Notes: a model not told the origin generated them from the sequence alone. Counted from the first letter of the stretch, positions 16,591-26,139 are shown. The stretch: 64,000 nt of DNA from CAIUPE01 sp046091665 (GCA_046091665.1 JBJTCD010000097.1:1-64000), one strand, 5' to 3'. Numbers and translations: made by a program.

Positions 16591-17232
16591 ATGTCTTTGC
16601 TATCGCGCCTCTCTCTCGCAACGGCCACGATTCTTGTTGCTGGTACCGCCGCTTATGCGGCGGATCTTCCCAGCAAAAAAGCGGTCCCCAAAACCATTCC
16701 GACTCCTGTTCAAAAAATGTCGAATTGGACGGGCGTATATGGCGGACTCAATGCCGGATTAGGCTTTGGTAACTTTACCAAAGACGGCAAGGATGTTTAT
16801 GGCAATCCCACGGGCGGAACTTTGGGCGTCACAGGCGGCTATAATTATCAAGCGCCGAATAATTGGGTTTATGGCCTTGAAGCCGATCTTTCACTCGGCA
16901 ACATCAAAGGCAGCAATACAGGTTCAAGCGAAGCGCGTTATCTCAATACATTTCGTGGCCGCATCGGTTATGCCATGAATGAGACCATGCCCTATGTGAC
17001 GGCCGGTTATGCCGGTGCCACAACACATGATGATAATGGTGGTTCAACAGTCGATAACTATCACAATGGTTACACGCTTGGTGGTGGTGTTGAAACCGTG
17101 ATCACCGGCCCTTGGACTGCAAAAGCGGAAGCGCTTTATATTCATCTTGAAGAAAAAGACATTCCTTCAGGTGGCGGATCATCAGGCGCGGATTGGGGCC
17201 TTGTTCGCGTTGGCCTGAATTACAAATTCTGA
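16591..17232 (+). CDS. Outer-membrane beta-barrel protein (Omp25/Omp31-like porin family)
   Basis: A 213-residue outer-membrane barrel. Residues 1-23 form a signal peptide (MSLLSRLSLATATILVAGTAAYA) followed by ADLPSKK and a Pro/Lys linker, exactly the mature N terminus seen in Omp25/Omp31/RopB-type proteins. The barrel starts at NWTGVYGGLNAGLGFG and ends in WGLVRVGLNYKF with a C-terminal Phe. GAGGAG lies 8 nt before the ATG, a strong ribosome binding site. A good terminator follows at 17258. Such proteins are usually abundant structural components of the outer membrane. Confidence 0.9.
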   Translation: MSLLSRLSLATATILVAGTAAYAADLPSKKAVPKTIPTPVQKMSNWTGVYGGLNAGLGFGNFTKDGKDVYGNPTGGTLGVTGGYNYQAPNNWVYGLEADLSLGNIKGSNTGSSEARYLNTFRGRIGYAMNETMPYVTAGYAGATTHDDNGGSTVDNYHNGYTLGGGVETVITGPWTAKAEALYIHLEEKDIPSGGGSSGADWGLVRVGLNYKF

Positions 17233-17257
17233 TTTCAATCACGCGTTAAAAAAATAG

Positions 17258-17289
17258 AAAACCCGATTCTTCATGAAGCGGGTTTTTGT
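17258..17289. terminator. Rho-independent terminator after the Omp25-like gene
   Basis: AAAACCCG (17258-17265) pairs with CGGGTTTT (17279-17286), followed by TGTTT on the plus strand. On the minus strand it ends the GST transcript with a T-rich tract (17247-17257 read in reverse), so it probably works in both directions. Confidence 0.85.
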
Positions 17290-17306
17290 TTAATTTTGAT
17301 CTCGAA

Positions 17307-17909
17307 TTAGTGCGGCGCGGTTGCCGCAAATGAGGGCACGCGCGCTGCAAAATCGTCGAGCCATGCTACGAGGCGTGGATGTTGCTTTCTCCAAGCGCCT
17401 TCGAAACGGAAATCAAGATAACCGAGAGCGCATGCGACCGCGACGGTTCCAATATGCGGAACGGGTGACAGATGCGGCGGATGCGCCTCAAGCGCCGCGA
17501 GTGCGCGCTCAACTTTTCCAGCTTGATGCGAAACCCATTTTTGTTCGCGGCGATCTTCTGTGCGAAAACGCATTTCATAAATTTGCAAAATCGCAGCATC
17601 CATAATGCCGTCAGCCAAAGATTGCATGACGAGAACATCATAACGATCTTGACCTTGCGCGGGAATGATGCGTCCTCCGCCGCCAAGATGATCTATATAC
17701 TCAACGATGACGCGTGAATCATAAAGCACCCGACCATCCTCAAGAATAAGGGTTGGAATCTTGCCAAGCGGATTTTGTTGCCTGAGATCATCTTCAGCGC
17801 TCAATGTGTCGGCATTCACAACCTTGATGCGATCGATGACCCCGACAATATGGGCCGCCATTTTCACTTTTCGACCGAAGGGGGACGCGGGCGCTGAACG
17901 CAAAATCAT
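17307..17909 (-). CDS. Glutathione S-transferase family protein
   Basis: A 200-residue GST. The thioredoxin-like N domain begins MILRSAPASPFGRKVKMAAH, with SPFGRKV at the usual active-site position. NPLGKIPTLILEDGRVLYDSRVIVEYID carries the cis-Pro (KIPTL) and the glutathione-binding DS pair. The all-helical C domain follows. The role is probably detoxification or thiol chemistry in the cytosol; the substrate is unknown. It is convergent with the Omp25-like gene and shares its terminator. Confidence 0.9.
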   Translation of the reverse strand: MILRSAPASPFGRKVKMAAHIVGVIDRIKVVNADTLSAEDDLRQQNPLGKIPTLILEDGRVLYDSRVIVEYIDHLGGGGRIIPAQGQDRYDVLVMQSLADGIMDAAILQIYEMRFRTEDRREQKWVSHQAGKVERALAALEAHPPHLSPVPHIGTVAVACALGYLDFRFEGAWRKQHPRLVAWLDDFAARVPSFAATAPH

Positions 17910-18014
17910 AAATCAGTCTCCTCAACCATTTTACACATTTGTTTTATCAGATCGGGAACCCTAGCAGGCGCGCGCTTTTTCGACCAGCACTCGGCTCTCG
18001 TTTATCTGCAAAGC

Positions 18015-18872
18015 TCACGTCGATTTTTCGGGGACCAACCAGTCGCAGCGGACTTTATGCCCCGGTCCCGCGCTCAGGATTTTATCGAGAAAGGCCAAAA
18101 TACTCGCCATTTCATCTTTGAGTTTCCAGGGCGGGTTAATGATCAAAAGGCCCGATCCCGCCAACCCGTCTCCCGCCCGCTCATCGCGTATCCATTGTTC
18201 GAGCCGAAGAATTTTCGGAATCTCGGCATCCACCATGGCGCGGTAAAACGCATCAACAGGCAATCCCGCTTTCAACGGATACCAGATTGCAAAAATGCCC
18301 GTGGAAAATTTCCGATAGGCATGACGCACAGCCTCACCCACACGATCAAATTCATCGTGCTCTTCATAGGGCGGATCGATCAGAATGAGGCCGCGCCTTT
18401 CTTTCGGCGGCAATAATGCATTGAGAGCCTCATAGGCATCGCGCTCAAAGAGTTTAACGCGCCCGTCAAACGCGAAATTATCTTTTGCTTGGCGCGCATC
18501 TTCAGGATGTTTTTCAACAAGGATCAACCGATCTTCACCGCGCAGCAAACCGCGCGCGATTTCCGGAGAGCCGGGATAGACATCATCGCCGTGAAAAGCT
18601 CTGACGCGATCAAGTGCTTCCCGATAGGGCGAAAGAAGATCCGCGATTTCAGGCGGCAAGTCGGCCGCGAGTAACCGGCCAATACCGCTTTGCCATTCAC
18701 CGGTTCGCTCGGCTTCTTTTGATGTGAGATGATAAAAGCCTAAACCAGCATGTGTATCAATCACGCGGAAAGGAGCAGACTTCTCTTTAAGGTGAATAAG
18801 GCACCGCGTAAGTACGACATGTTTTAAAACATCTGCAAAATTGCCGGCATGAAACGCATGGCGATAATTCAT
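18015..18872 (-). CDS. rlmJ: 23S rRNA (adenine(2030)-N6)-methyltransferase
   Basis: A 285-residue RlmJ homolog that methylates A2030 (E. coli numbering) in 23S rRNA. The N terminus MNYRHAFHAGNFADVLKHVVL is diagnostic. The amino-methyltransferase motif DPPY appears in LILIDPPYEEHDEF near residue 167, and VIDTHAGLGFYHL forms part of the SAM site. The ATG at 18872 gives the family start; an ATG two codons upstream exists. It is a single-gene unit on the minus strand. Confidence 0.95.
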   Translation of the reverse strand: MNYRHAFHAGNFADVLKHVVLTRCLIHLKEKSAPFRVIDTHAGLGFYHLTSKEAERTGEWQSGIGRLLAADLPPEIADLLSPYREALDRVRAFHGDDVYPGSPEIARGLLRGEDRLILVEKHPEDARQAKDNFAFDGRVKLFERDAYEALNALLPPKERRGLILIDPPYEEHDEFDRVGEAVRHAYRKFSTGIFAIWYPLKAGLPVDAFYRAMVDAEIPKILRLEQWIRDERAGDGLAGSGLLIINPPWKLKDEMASILAFLDKILSAGPGHKVRCDWLVPEKST

Positions 18873-18945
18873 CAACAAAACCCAATGGGCAGCATCACAT
18901 CACACAAAATCAATGTCGCACAGCTTGATCGGGAACACTCGAAAT

Positions 18946-19632
18946 TTATTGTGGCAGAACAATCGAAACCTGATCTGACCGACAGCCTGAGCGATCCACT
19001 TCCGGACAAGTGCGAAACTCTTTCAAATCCTTTGTGAAGCAAATTCGGACTTCGCGCAACATCGCTTTGCGGCAGGACACGCTGATCATCGAGGGTTGAA
19101 GCCCCGGATTTGACTCGCTGAAATTTTTTTCGATGTCGCTCGGTGAGGGCTTGGCATCACTTACGAGCGCAGCTTTTGAAGGGTCAAGACTCGACGGCAC
19201 TTTAACGCGATCACGCGCGGCCGCAACTGCATCAAGATAGAGTTCCGGATCAAGCCCCGTACATGACCCATGCCGACGCCATTCATATGTGGCGAGCTTC
19301 AAATCGGGAAAAATGGAAGCGGCCTTTTCAAAGCTCGATTTCGGCAAATCTTTTCGATCCGTCGGACAAGAAATCGGATAGCCTTTCTCATATTGCGGCC
19401 AAAGCCCATGAACGACAAAGCCCTTCTGCGCGCCGAGCTGACATTGTTCCGGACTGCGCTTGTCCCCGCCATTCGCGCAATAAGCGGGCGACCATGAAAG
19501 TGCCAAGACATAGAAATCGAACTGCCCCGGTTCGGCGCCTGTTTTCACTGATTTTGATTGCGCCAAACTCTGCGTCTGGGTCACGCCGATAAAAACCGTC
19601 AGCACAACAAACATCACCTGAAGACGTCTCAT
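18946..19632 (-). CDS. Exported ribonuclease T2
   Basis: A 228-residue secreted endoribonuclease that cuts single-stranded RNA through a 2',3'-cyclic phosphate. A signal peptide (MRRLQVMFVVLTVFIGVTQTQSLAQ) precedes the mature protein. The two catalytic segments are complete: FVVHGLWPQYEKGYP (CAS I His) and YEWRRHGSCTG (CAS II, with Glu and His). Paired cysteines (YCANGG, CPTD, SCRKAM, ICFTKDL, CPEV) suit a periplasmic enzyme. I choose the ATG at 19632, with GAGGA 8 nt upstream; the frame stays open to 19686. It probably scavenges external RNA for nucleotides or phosphate. Confidence 0.9.
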   Translation of the reverse strand: MRRLQVMFVVLTVFIGVTQTQSLAQSKSVKTGAEPGQFDFYVLALSWSPAYCANGGDKRSPEQCQLGAQKGFVVHGLWPQYEKGYPISCPTDRKDLPKSSFEKAASIFPDLKLATYEWRRHGSCTGLDPELYLDAVAAARDRVKVPSSLDPSKAALVSDAKPSPSDIEKNFSESNPGLQPSMISVSCRKAMLREVRICFTKDLKEFRTCPEVDRSGCRSDQVSIVLPQ

Positions 19633-19712
19633 CGCTTTCATCCTCACATTCCGATCTGGCATCACGCGCCCCCCGCAAAACCGCATGGACAGACTATATC
19701 TGGGTCTGCAAT

Positions 19713-19760
19713 AGACCTATCAGGTCTAACCATTGCTGGCCCCTGTCACATCTGACAGGG
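19713..19760. promoter_or_regulatory. Two inverted repeats between the RNase T2 and oxoprolinase genes
   Basis: AGACCT/AGGTCT (19713-19718, 19722-19727; 3-nt centre) and CCCTGTCA/TGACAGGG (19741-19748, 19753-19760; 4-nt centre) are both perfect. Neither is followed by a T run, so operators or leader structures for the divergent genes are more likely than terminators. The downstream gene starts 45 bp after the second repeat. Confidence 0.5.
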
Positions 19761-19805
19761 TAACAAAAGCATAGTTATGATCATGGCAATGTATGGACGC
19801 GGGAT

Positions 19806-22800
19806 ATGACAAAGCGGGTTTGGGATTTCTGGATCGACCGGGGCGGCACGTTCACCGACATCATCGGCCGTGCGCCTTCAGGAGAATTATCCGCGCGCAA
19901 AGTTCTCTCCGAAAATCCCGGCGCCTATCGCGATGCCGCTGTTCACGGCATCCGCCTCCTCCTTGGTCTGAAACCCGGTGATACGATTCCCAAAGGCGTG
20001 ATTGGTGATGTGCGCATGGGGACAACGGTGGCAACCAATGCGCTTCTTGAACGCAAAGGTGAGCGGATGGCGCTCATCGTCACGCGCGGTTTTCGTGACG
20101 CTTTGAAAATCGGTTATCAGGCGCGGAGTGACATCTTTGCCCGCGCGGTGAAAAAGCCCGATGCGCTTTATGCCGAGACGATTGAAATTGATGAACGCGT
20201 GCGCGCGGATGGAACAATTGAACAAGCGCCCGATGAAGACGCGATGCGCCTCGCATTTCAAGCGCTTCGTAACAAAGGCTTTAACGCTGTTGCCATTGCC
20301 TTCATGCATTCATGGAAATTTCCGGCTCATGAAAAATTGGCAGCAGAAATCGCGCGAGAGACCGGCTTTTCTCAAGTCTCTGTGAGTCACGAGGTCAGCC
20401 CGCTCATCAAATTTGTGGGGCGCGGGGATACAACTGTTGTTGATGCCTATCTCTCTCCCATTCTCGCGCGCTATGTGGCGATGGTTGCGGAAGAGCTAGA
20501 TGTGAAACGCTCAGGCGCGCGACTCATGTTCATGATGTCATCGGGCGGCCTGACCGCCGCCGATCTCTTCAAAGGCAAAGATGCTGTGTTGTCCGGCCCC
20601 GCAGGTGGCGTCGTCGCGCTGGCGGAGACAGGACGCGAAGCAGGATTTGATCGCGTCATCGGTTTTGATATGGGCGGCACTTCAACCGATGTCGCGCATT
20701 TCGATGGTCATTATGAACGCGCTTTTGAAACGGAAGTAGCGGGCGTAAGAATGCGCGCGCCCATGATGATGATTCATACGGTGGCTGCGGGCGGTGGCTC
20801 AATTCTTCATTATGATGGCACACGCTATCGTGTGGGACCCGATTCTGCTGGCGCTCATCCAGGTCCTGCTTGTTATCGCCGTGGCGGACCACTCACGGTG
20901 ACCGATGCCAATGTGATGCTTGGCAAACTTGATCCTGATTTTTTCCCTTCCATTTTTGGGCCCGAACAAAATCAGAAACTCGATCGAGATGTGGTGCGCG
21001 AAAAATTTAAAGCGCTTGCATCTGAGATTGGTGATGGGCGCCGAGAAGAAGAAATTGCCGATGGGTTCATTCGCATTGCGGTGGCGAATATGGCCGAGGC
21101 GATCAAGAAAATCTCTGTCGCGCGCGGCCATGATGTCACGCGCTATGCGTTAAACGCCTTTGGCGGCGCGAGCGGTCAGCATGCTTGTCTGGTTGCCGAT
21201 GCCCTTTCGATGGATACGATCCTTATTCATCCTTTCTCATCCTTGCTTTCTGCCTATGGCATGGGCCTCGCTTCGATTCGTGCGACACGTGAACAGGCAA
21301 TTGAGAAAGCTTTCTCCGATGAAGCCCTTGCTCTCTTTGATCAAGAAGCCCAACGCTTGGGATCTATCTGTATCGCTGAAGTTGGAAGCCAAGGTGTAGC
21401 TGCACCCGAGATTACAATTCATGCACAAGCGTTGCTGCGCTATGCGGGTACGGATTCGGCAATCGCTGTGACGGTAATACCCGAGATTTCAAAATCTTTT
21501 GCTGAACGCCAGGCGACGCTCAGAGAAATTTTTGAAACTCTTCACCATCAAAGATTTGGTTTCTCTGATCCGACAAAGCCTCTTGTCCTGGAAGCGATCG
21601 CAATGGAAGCCATTGGCGGCGGGCAACCGATTGCCCCGCACGAAGTGATTTCAACAGATCAAGAATTACCCGCGCCCTATGCGAGAAAGCGTATTTTCAG
21701 CGAAGGGCGTGATCACGATGCGCCAATCTTCTTGAGGCAACAACTCAAAGCGGGCCATGAAATCAAAGGTCCTGCTCTCTTGATTGAACCGCATCAAACC
21801 ATCATGGTGGAAACCGGATGGGCGGCCACCTTAAATGCGCGCGATCATTTGATTTTGAAACGTGTTGAACGCCGCGAAAAACGCGTAGCGGCGGGAACAG
21901 ATGCCGATCCCGTGATGCTTGAGATCTTCAACAATCTCTTCATGTCGATTGCTGAGCAAATGGGTGTGACACTGCAAAACACGGCCTCATCTGTGAACAT
22001 CAAAGAACGACTCGATTTCTCATGCGCAATCTTTGATCATGAAGGACGTTTGGTGGCGAATGCGCCTCACATTCCGGTTCATTTAGGCTCAATGGATCGC
22101 TCGGTTGAAACCATCGTTCAGATGAATGAAGGGAAGATTAAACCGGGTGACGTCTATATGTTGAATGCGCCCTATAATGGCGGCACGCATTTACCAGACA
22201 TCACGGTCTGCACACCGATTTTTGATCAGGATAACAAAACGCTTCTCTTCTGGGTCGCGTCACGCGGTCATCATGCCGATGTTGGCGGTGTGGCGCCGGG
22301 GTCAATGTCACCACGCGCAACGACGATCGATGAGGAAGGCGTCTATATCGACAATTTCCATCTCGTCGATCAAAGCCGCTTCCGCGAAGCGGAAACACGT
22401 GCGCTTTTCGAAGGCGCGCTCTATCCTGCGCGTAATGTCACACAAAATATCAATGATTTGAAAGCGCAAGTGGCCGCGAATGAAAAAGGCGCGGCCGAGC
22501 TTAAAAAGGCGATCAGCGAATTCGGTCTTGATGTCGTTAAAGCCTATATGGGTTATGTGCAAGATAATGCCGCCGAACATGTGCGCCGTGTGATCGAGCA
22601 TCTACGAGAGTCATCTTTTTCCTATGAAATGGATAATGGCTCGGTGATCAAAGTGAAGATCACGCTTGATCATAAAGCGCGCGAAGCGACTATTGATTTT
22701 ACCGGTACATCGCCGCAACGCGACGATAATTTCAACGCGCCAGAACCTGTGACACGCGCGGCTGTGCTTTATGTTTTCCGCATCATGGTCGATGATATGA

Positions 22801-23447
22801 TCCCGATGAATGCGGGGTGCTTGCGTCCCATCAAAGTCATCTTGCCGGAAGACTCGATGCTCTCGCCGCGCTATCCGGCAGCCGTCGTTGCGGGCAATGT
22901 TGAAGTGAGCCAAGCCGTCACCAACTGCCTCTTCGGTGCATTGCATGCCATGGCCGCCGCGCAAGGCACAATGAACAATCTCACTTTTGGCAATGCGCGC
23001 TACCAATATTATGAAACAATCTGTTCAGGCTCATCCGCAGGCCCCGGCTTTGATGGCGCAGCCGGTGTGCATGTTCACATGACGAATTCACGACTTACCG
23101 ATCCCGAGATTCTTGAAAATCGTTATCCCGTGCTTCTAGAAGATTTTCATATCCGCGAGGGGTCAGGCGGCAAAGGCCAATGGAATTCGGGTGATGGCAC
23201 AAGCCGCACCATTCGCTTTCTCGAGACGATGGATTGCGCCATACTCTCAGGTCATCGTCGCATTCATCCCTTCGGACTTGAGGGCGGTGAAGCGGGTGAA
23301 ATCGGTCGCAATTTTGTCACGCGAAAAAATGGCGAGATCGAAACTTTAAAAGGTGCTGATCAGACGCTCCTCGAGTCCGGCGATAAAATCACAATCATCA
23401 CACCAACAGGTGGTGGTTATGGTTCGCCGTCAAAGCGCGGTAAATAA
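19806..23447 (+). CDS. Fused HyuA-HyuB hydantoinase / 5-oxoprolinase
   Basis: A 1213-residue cytosolic ATP-dependent amidohydrolase joining both subunits in one chain. Residues about 1-690 are hydantoinase A/oxoprolinase (DRGGTFTDIIG, MGTTVATNALLERKG, SSGGLTAADLF, GFDMGGTSTDVAHFDG, the last two being actin-like ATPase motifs). From about 697 it is hydantoinase B (FMSIAEQMGVTLQNTASSVNIKERLDFSCA cut short here by family; APYNGGTHLPDITV; ASRGHHADVGG). Eukaryotic 5-oxoprolinase has the same fusion, and the enzyme opens 5-oxoproline to glutamate. Substrate is inferred from the fused length. It is a lone gene; two inverted repeats lie upstream. Confidence 0.88.
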   Translation: MTKRVWDFWIDRGGTFTDIIGRAPSGELSARKVLSENPGAYRDAAVHGIRLLLGLKPGDTIPKGVIGDVRMGTTVATNALLERKGERMALIVTRGFRDALKIGYQARSDIFARAVKKPDALYAETIEIDERVRADGTIEQAPDEDAMRLAFQALRNKGFNAVAIAFMHSWKFPAHEKLAAEIARETGFSQVSVSHEVSPLIKFVGRGDTTVVDAYLSPILARYVAMVAEELDVKRSGARLMFMMSSGGLTAADLFKGKDAVLSGPAGGVVALAETGREAGFDRVIGFDMGGTSTDVAHFDGHYERAFETEVAGVRMRAPMMMIHTVAAGGGSILHYDGTRYRVGPDSAGAHPGPACYRRGGPLTVTDANVMLGKLDPDFFPSIFGPEQNQKLDRDVVREKFKALASEIGDGRREEEIADGFIRIAVANMAEAIKKISVARGHDVTRYALNAFGGASGQHACLVADALSMDTILIHPFSSLLSAYGMGLASIRATREQAIEKAFSDEALALFDQEAQRLGSICIAEVGSQGVAAPEITIHAQALLRYAGTDSAIAVTVIPEISKSFAERQATLREIFETLHHQRFGFSDPTKPLVLEAIAMEAIGGGQPIAPHEVISTDQELPAPYARKRIFSEGRDHDAPIFLRQQLKAGHEIKGPALLIEPHQTIMVETGWAATLNARDHLILKRVERREKRVAAGTDADPVMLEIFNNLFMSIAEQMGVTLQNTASSVNIKERLDFSCAIFDHEGRLVANAPHIPVHLGSMDRSVETIVQMNEGKIKPGDVYMLNAPYNGGTHLPDITVCTPIFDQDNKTLLFWVASRGHHADVGGVAPGSMSPRATTIDEEGVYIDNFHLVDQSRFREAETRALFEGALYPARNVTQNINDLKAQVAANEKGAAELKKAISEFGLDVVKAYMGYVQDNAAEHVRRVIEHLRESSFSYEMDNGSVIKVKITLDHKAREATIDFTGTSPQRDDNFNAPEPVTRAAVLYVFRIMVDDMIPMNAGCLRPIKVILPEDSMLSPRYPAAVVAGNVEVSQAVTNCLFGALHAMAAAQGTMNNLTFGNARYQYYETICSGSSAGPGFDGAAGVHVHMTNSRLTDPEILENRYPVLLEDFHIREGSGGKGQWNSGDGTSRTIRFLETMDCAILSGHRRIHPFGLEGGEAGEIGRNFVTRKNGEIETLKGADQTLLESGDKITIITPTGGGYGSPSKRGK

Positions 23448-23454
23448 AGTAAGA

Positions 23455-24351
23455 TCAATAGACGCCTTTGAAGTCGCCATCATCATCGCTCTCAGGTTCT
23501 GGCGGCAAAAGCGCAATGACCTTCGGATCGATTGGACGGGCTGAAGGCACAGGCACCGTAACAGGCAAGCCTGAGGGCGCATTCATTTCCGCAACCGCAA
23601 TCGCATTTTGATCGCTTGCGGTTGGACGATAATTGAGACCCGCAATTTGATTGGCGGTGGATGGCGCTTTGATGCGGCGCGCGAAATTCAATTTCGGCTG
23701 ACAGATGCGTTTTTGATAACCTGTATCATGGCGCATCAAATCAAGATGCAAATGATCCGCGTGATAAGAATCTGATCCCGGTGCAAGAACCGTTGTGAAG
23801 TAATCGCACGCATTGACGGTGATCTCGCGCAAGAACGCCTGATCGGTTGCTGAACCTCTCCACGCTTCCCGCACGCTGATCTTACGACCATTGGCAAAGC
23901 GGAAACCCATAATATCAACGGCGTTACCAAATGAATGTTCAGAGATCCGCGCAAACCATTTCGAATCCCGATTGCGGCACGAGTAAGACCCGACCGTCAT
24001 CGCCTCAACGCGTTGGCCATAATAAAGCTGTGCTGCGGGTTCAACGATTTCTTTCACCCATCGATCAACACTTGAGATGGCTGAGCACGACATGGTCGCG
24101 CGGCTTGTAAGTCCCACAGTGCCATTCGCAAATGCGGCAACTTTGAAAGGCTGTTGCATGCCGCATGCGCCCGGCCCGTCGATACGCGTTGCCGGTTCGA
24201 TATAGGCAGAGGTCTGCACAGCGCCTGATGAGAGGCATTTCGCTTCAAGCTCGTCGCGCCAAGGCGCGCGCGTATCAAAACGCATGCCGCACCCGGCAAG
24301 CGCGAGAAGAAGCGCCACGGAAATGAGGCGCGCGGGCGTGAAAAATTTCAT
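23455..24351 (-). CDS. Extensin-like family lipoprotein
   Basis: A 298-residue protein whose N terminus ends in a lipobox (LLLALAGC, Cys near residue 21), so it should be a membrane lipoprotein processed by Lgt. The extensin-like C-terminal domain (about residues 35-225) carries the family pattern CGMQQPFKVAAF, SCRNR, EHSFGNAVDIMGFRF and YHADHLHLDL, with the conserved Asp and His residues of an M15-like metal site. The domain probably binds or cuts cell-wall peptide, but this is inferred from fold. The C terminus is Pro-rich and low in complexity. It ends convergently with the oxoprolinase gene. Confidence 0.82.
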   Translation of the reverse strand: MKFFTPARLISVALLLALAGCGMRFDTRAPWRDELEAKCLSSGAVQTSAYIEPATRIDGPGACGMQQPFKVAAFANGTVGLTSRATMSCSAISSVDRWVKEIVEPAAQLYYGQRVEAMTVGSYSCRNRDSKWFARISEHSFGNAVDIMGFRFANGRKISVREAWRGSATDQAFLREITVNACDYFTTVLAPGSDSYHADHLHLDLMRHDTGYQKRICQPKLNFARRIKAPSTANQIAGLNYRPTASDQNAIAVAEMNAPSGLPVTVPVPSARPIDPKVIALLPPEPESDDDGDFKGVY

Positions 24352-24403
24352 GGGCGTGACAATAGACGCCCATGGTTATTGCGAGGTTAAAGCGCTGAAT
24401 TTT

Positions 24404-25342
24404 TCACCGCATCTGTTGAATGGCGGAAAGCATCCACGGGCCTGAACCGTCGCGGCGGAAGGTCCAAAGCTCGGTGACGTCTTCTGGATGGCCGCCCGAA
24501 ACCACGCGACCGGACATTCGCTCGATCATCGTATCAATCAGCGAGAATTTCATCGCTACCGTCGCATAGTCGGTAGCGCCCTCGCCCCAAGCTTCGGCAA
24601 GATCGCCTTGCAGAAGTCGCACATCGCTCACACGATTGATAAGCCCCTGCCCGGCATTGCGCGCAAGGTCTTCGGCAAAATAGGCGACCATTTCGGGTGT
24701 TGCCACACCGCGCAATTCGTCGAGATCCTCGCGCGAATAGGCGTCTTGCACGGCATGAAGTTTTTCTTCGAACGCCGCGTAATCAGTTTGATCGATGCCC
24801 ACCTGCCGCACCGATGGCGCGGATGATTGAAAACCCGAACCGCCCCCAAAACCAGTTGGCGCGGGTTGCGGGATCGGTCCAAAGCCCGCACCCATCGGCG
24901 CCACGCGGCGGGCAAAAAGGCCAAACAAAAATTTCACCGCGAAATAGATGAGGCCGAATTGCAGAATGAGCCCGAAAAAGGACATTCCCCCACCCATGCC
25001 GCCGAAGAAGCCGTTGCCGAAAAGCATGCCGAAGAGACCGGCACCCAAAAGCCCACCAAGCAAGCCGCCGCCGAAGCCGCTAAAAAGTCCGCCGCCAAAT
25101 CCGCTCGCCGGTGCATAAGTGGGAGAGTAACTCGGCGCAGCTGGCTGAGTGTAAGATCGTTCAATCGGTGCCGCCGGTTTTGGGGCGGTCGAGGTTGAAG
25201 GCGGGCGCGAAAAAGTAAAAGACCCCCGGCTGCCGCTCGAAAAACCTGATCCGGCCCGCGCATCCGCAGGCGAATTCGCCGCTATGGTGAAAAAGAACAC
25301 GGAGACCAGAAGGCCAAGACCGACCAAAAAAAAGCGCGACAT
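24404..25342 (-). CDS. Tim44-like domain membrane protein
   Basis: A 312-residue protein. A signal or anchor segment (residues about 4-25) is followed by a Ser/Pro-rich linker (30-75), a very Gly-rich stretch (80-120, repeated GGGLFSGFGGGLLGG), a second hydrophobic segment (SFFGLILQFGLIYFAVKFLF) and a Tim44-like domain from about 185 to the end (YAAFEEKLHAVQDAYSREDLDELRGVATPEM; LWTFRR). Bacterial TimA-like proteins of this form are common in alphaproteobacteria; the mitochondrial relative works in protein import. Function here unknown, probably at the inner membrane. Confidence 0.85.
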   Translation of the reverse strand: MSRFFLVGLGLLVSVFFFTIAANSPADARAGSGFSSGSRGSFTFSRPPSTSTAPKPAAPIERSYTQPAAPSYSPTYAPASGFGGGLFSGFGGGLLGGLLGAGLFGMLFGNGFFGGMGGGMSFFGLILQFGLIYFAVKFLFGLFARRVAPMGAGFGPIPQPAPTGFGGGSGFQSSAPSVRQVGIDQTDYAAFEEKLHAVQDAYSREDLDELRGVATPEMVAYFAEDLARNAGQGLINRVSDVRLLQGDLAEAWGEGATDYATVAMKFSLIDTMIERMSGRVVSGGHPEDVTELWTFRRDGSGPWMLSAIQQMR

Positions 25343-25404
25343 CAGCGGAGTCCTCGAAAACCAACTTCCGTTATATGGCTACGCTTCCGCCAAAGGAAAA
25401 GGGG

Positions 25405-25875
25405 TCAGGGTTGGCTTGTCCACCGCGCAGCGGCGGCATCATCATCCGCTTTCGCCTCAACCCAATCGCCGATACTGCCATCCGCGCGATATTCCTTTTT
25501 CCAAAAGGGCGCGCGCGTTTTGAGATAGTCCATTAAAAATTCACACGCGGCGAACGCTTCCGCCCGATGCGTGCTCGCGGTGCCAACAAACACAATACCG
25601 TCGCCCGGTTTCATCAAACCATAACGATGGATCACCCTTACTGACGATAAAGGCCAACGCGAACACGCCTCATCGACGACGCGTTTAATTTCCTCCTCTG
25701 CCATTCCAGGATAATGTTCGAGCTCAAGCGCTTTGAGCCGTCCGCCTTCGCTGCGACAATATCCGATGAAGGTTGACACAGCACCAACATCCTCAGTGGG
25801 CGAATTCAACGCGTCTGTTTCTTTCGCAACATCAAAAGCGTCGGATTGAAGGCGGACCGTAATACGCGTTGCCAT
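25405..25875 (-). CDS. moaE: Molybdopterin synthase catalytic subunit
   Basis: A 156-residue MoaE, the large subunit of molybdopterin synthase that inserts dithiolene sulfur into precursor Z in molybdenum-cofactor synthesis. Family motifs: VGAVSTFIGYCRSEGG, LELEHYPGMAEEEIKRV, VRVIHRYGLMKPGD, FVGTASTHRAEAFAACEFLMDYLKTRAPFWKKE with the catalytic Lys residues. It begins 3 bp after the moaD stop, in the order uvrC-pgsA-moaD-moaE. Confidence 0.95.
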   Translation of the reverse strand: MATRITVRLQSDAFDVAKETDALNSPTEDVGAVSTFIGYCRSEGGRLKALELEHYPGMAEEEIKRVVDEACSRWPLSSVRVIHRYGLMKPGDGIVFVGTASTHRAEAFAACEFLMDYLKTRAPFWKKEYRADGSIGDWVEAKADDDAAAARWTSQP

Positions 25876-25878
25876 GTT

Positions 25879-26139
25879 TTAGCCACCCGTCATCGGCGGG
25901 AAAAACGCAATCTCGCGCGCGCCTTTGATGATATCTTTCGGCTTGGCATGAACATGATCAATCGCCGCGCGCACAAGTTTCGGATTTTCAAAAGCCGACG
26001 CATAGCCTTCATCGCGCAGAGAGAGCCATTCCGCCAGCGCTTCAACCGTCAAAATATTTTGAGGCACGTCGATGATTTCATCTGCTACGCCGACACGCTC
26101 GCGTATCCAGGCAAAATACACAATTTTTATTTCAGTCAT
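25879..26139 (-). CDS. moaD: Molybdopterin synthase sulfur-carrier subunit
   Basis: An 86-residue ubiquitin-like protein that carries the thiocarboxylate sulfur for MoaE. The C-terminal Gly-Gly (FFPPMTGG) is the activation site and is intact. The beta-grasp core starts MTEIKIVYFAWIRERVG. I choose the ATG at 26139, which overlaps the pgsA stop by 8 bp and implies translational coupling; the frame open to 26181 lies within pgsA. Confidence 0.93.
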   Translation of the reverse strand: MTEIKIVYFAWIRERVGVADEIIDVPQNILTVEALAEWLSLRDEGYASAFENPKLVRAAIDHVHAKPKDIIKGAREIAFFPPMTGG

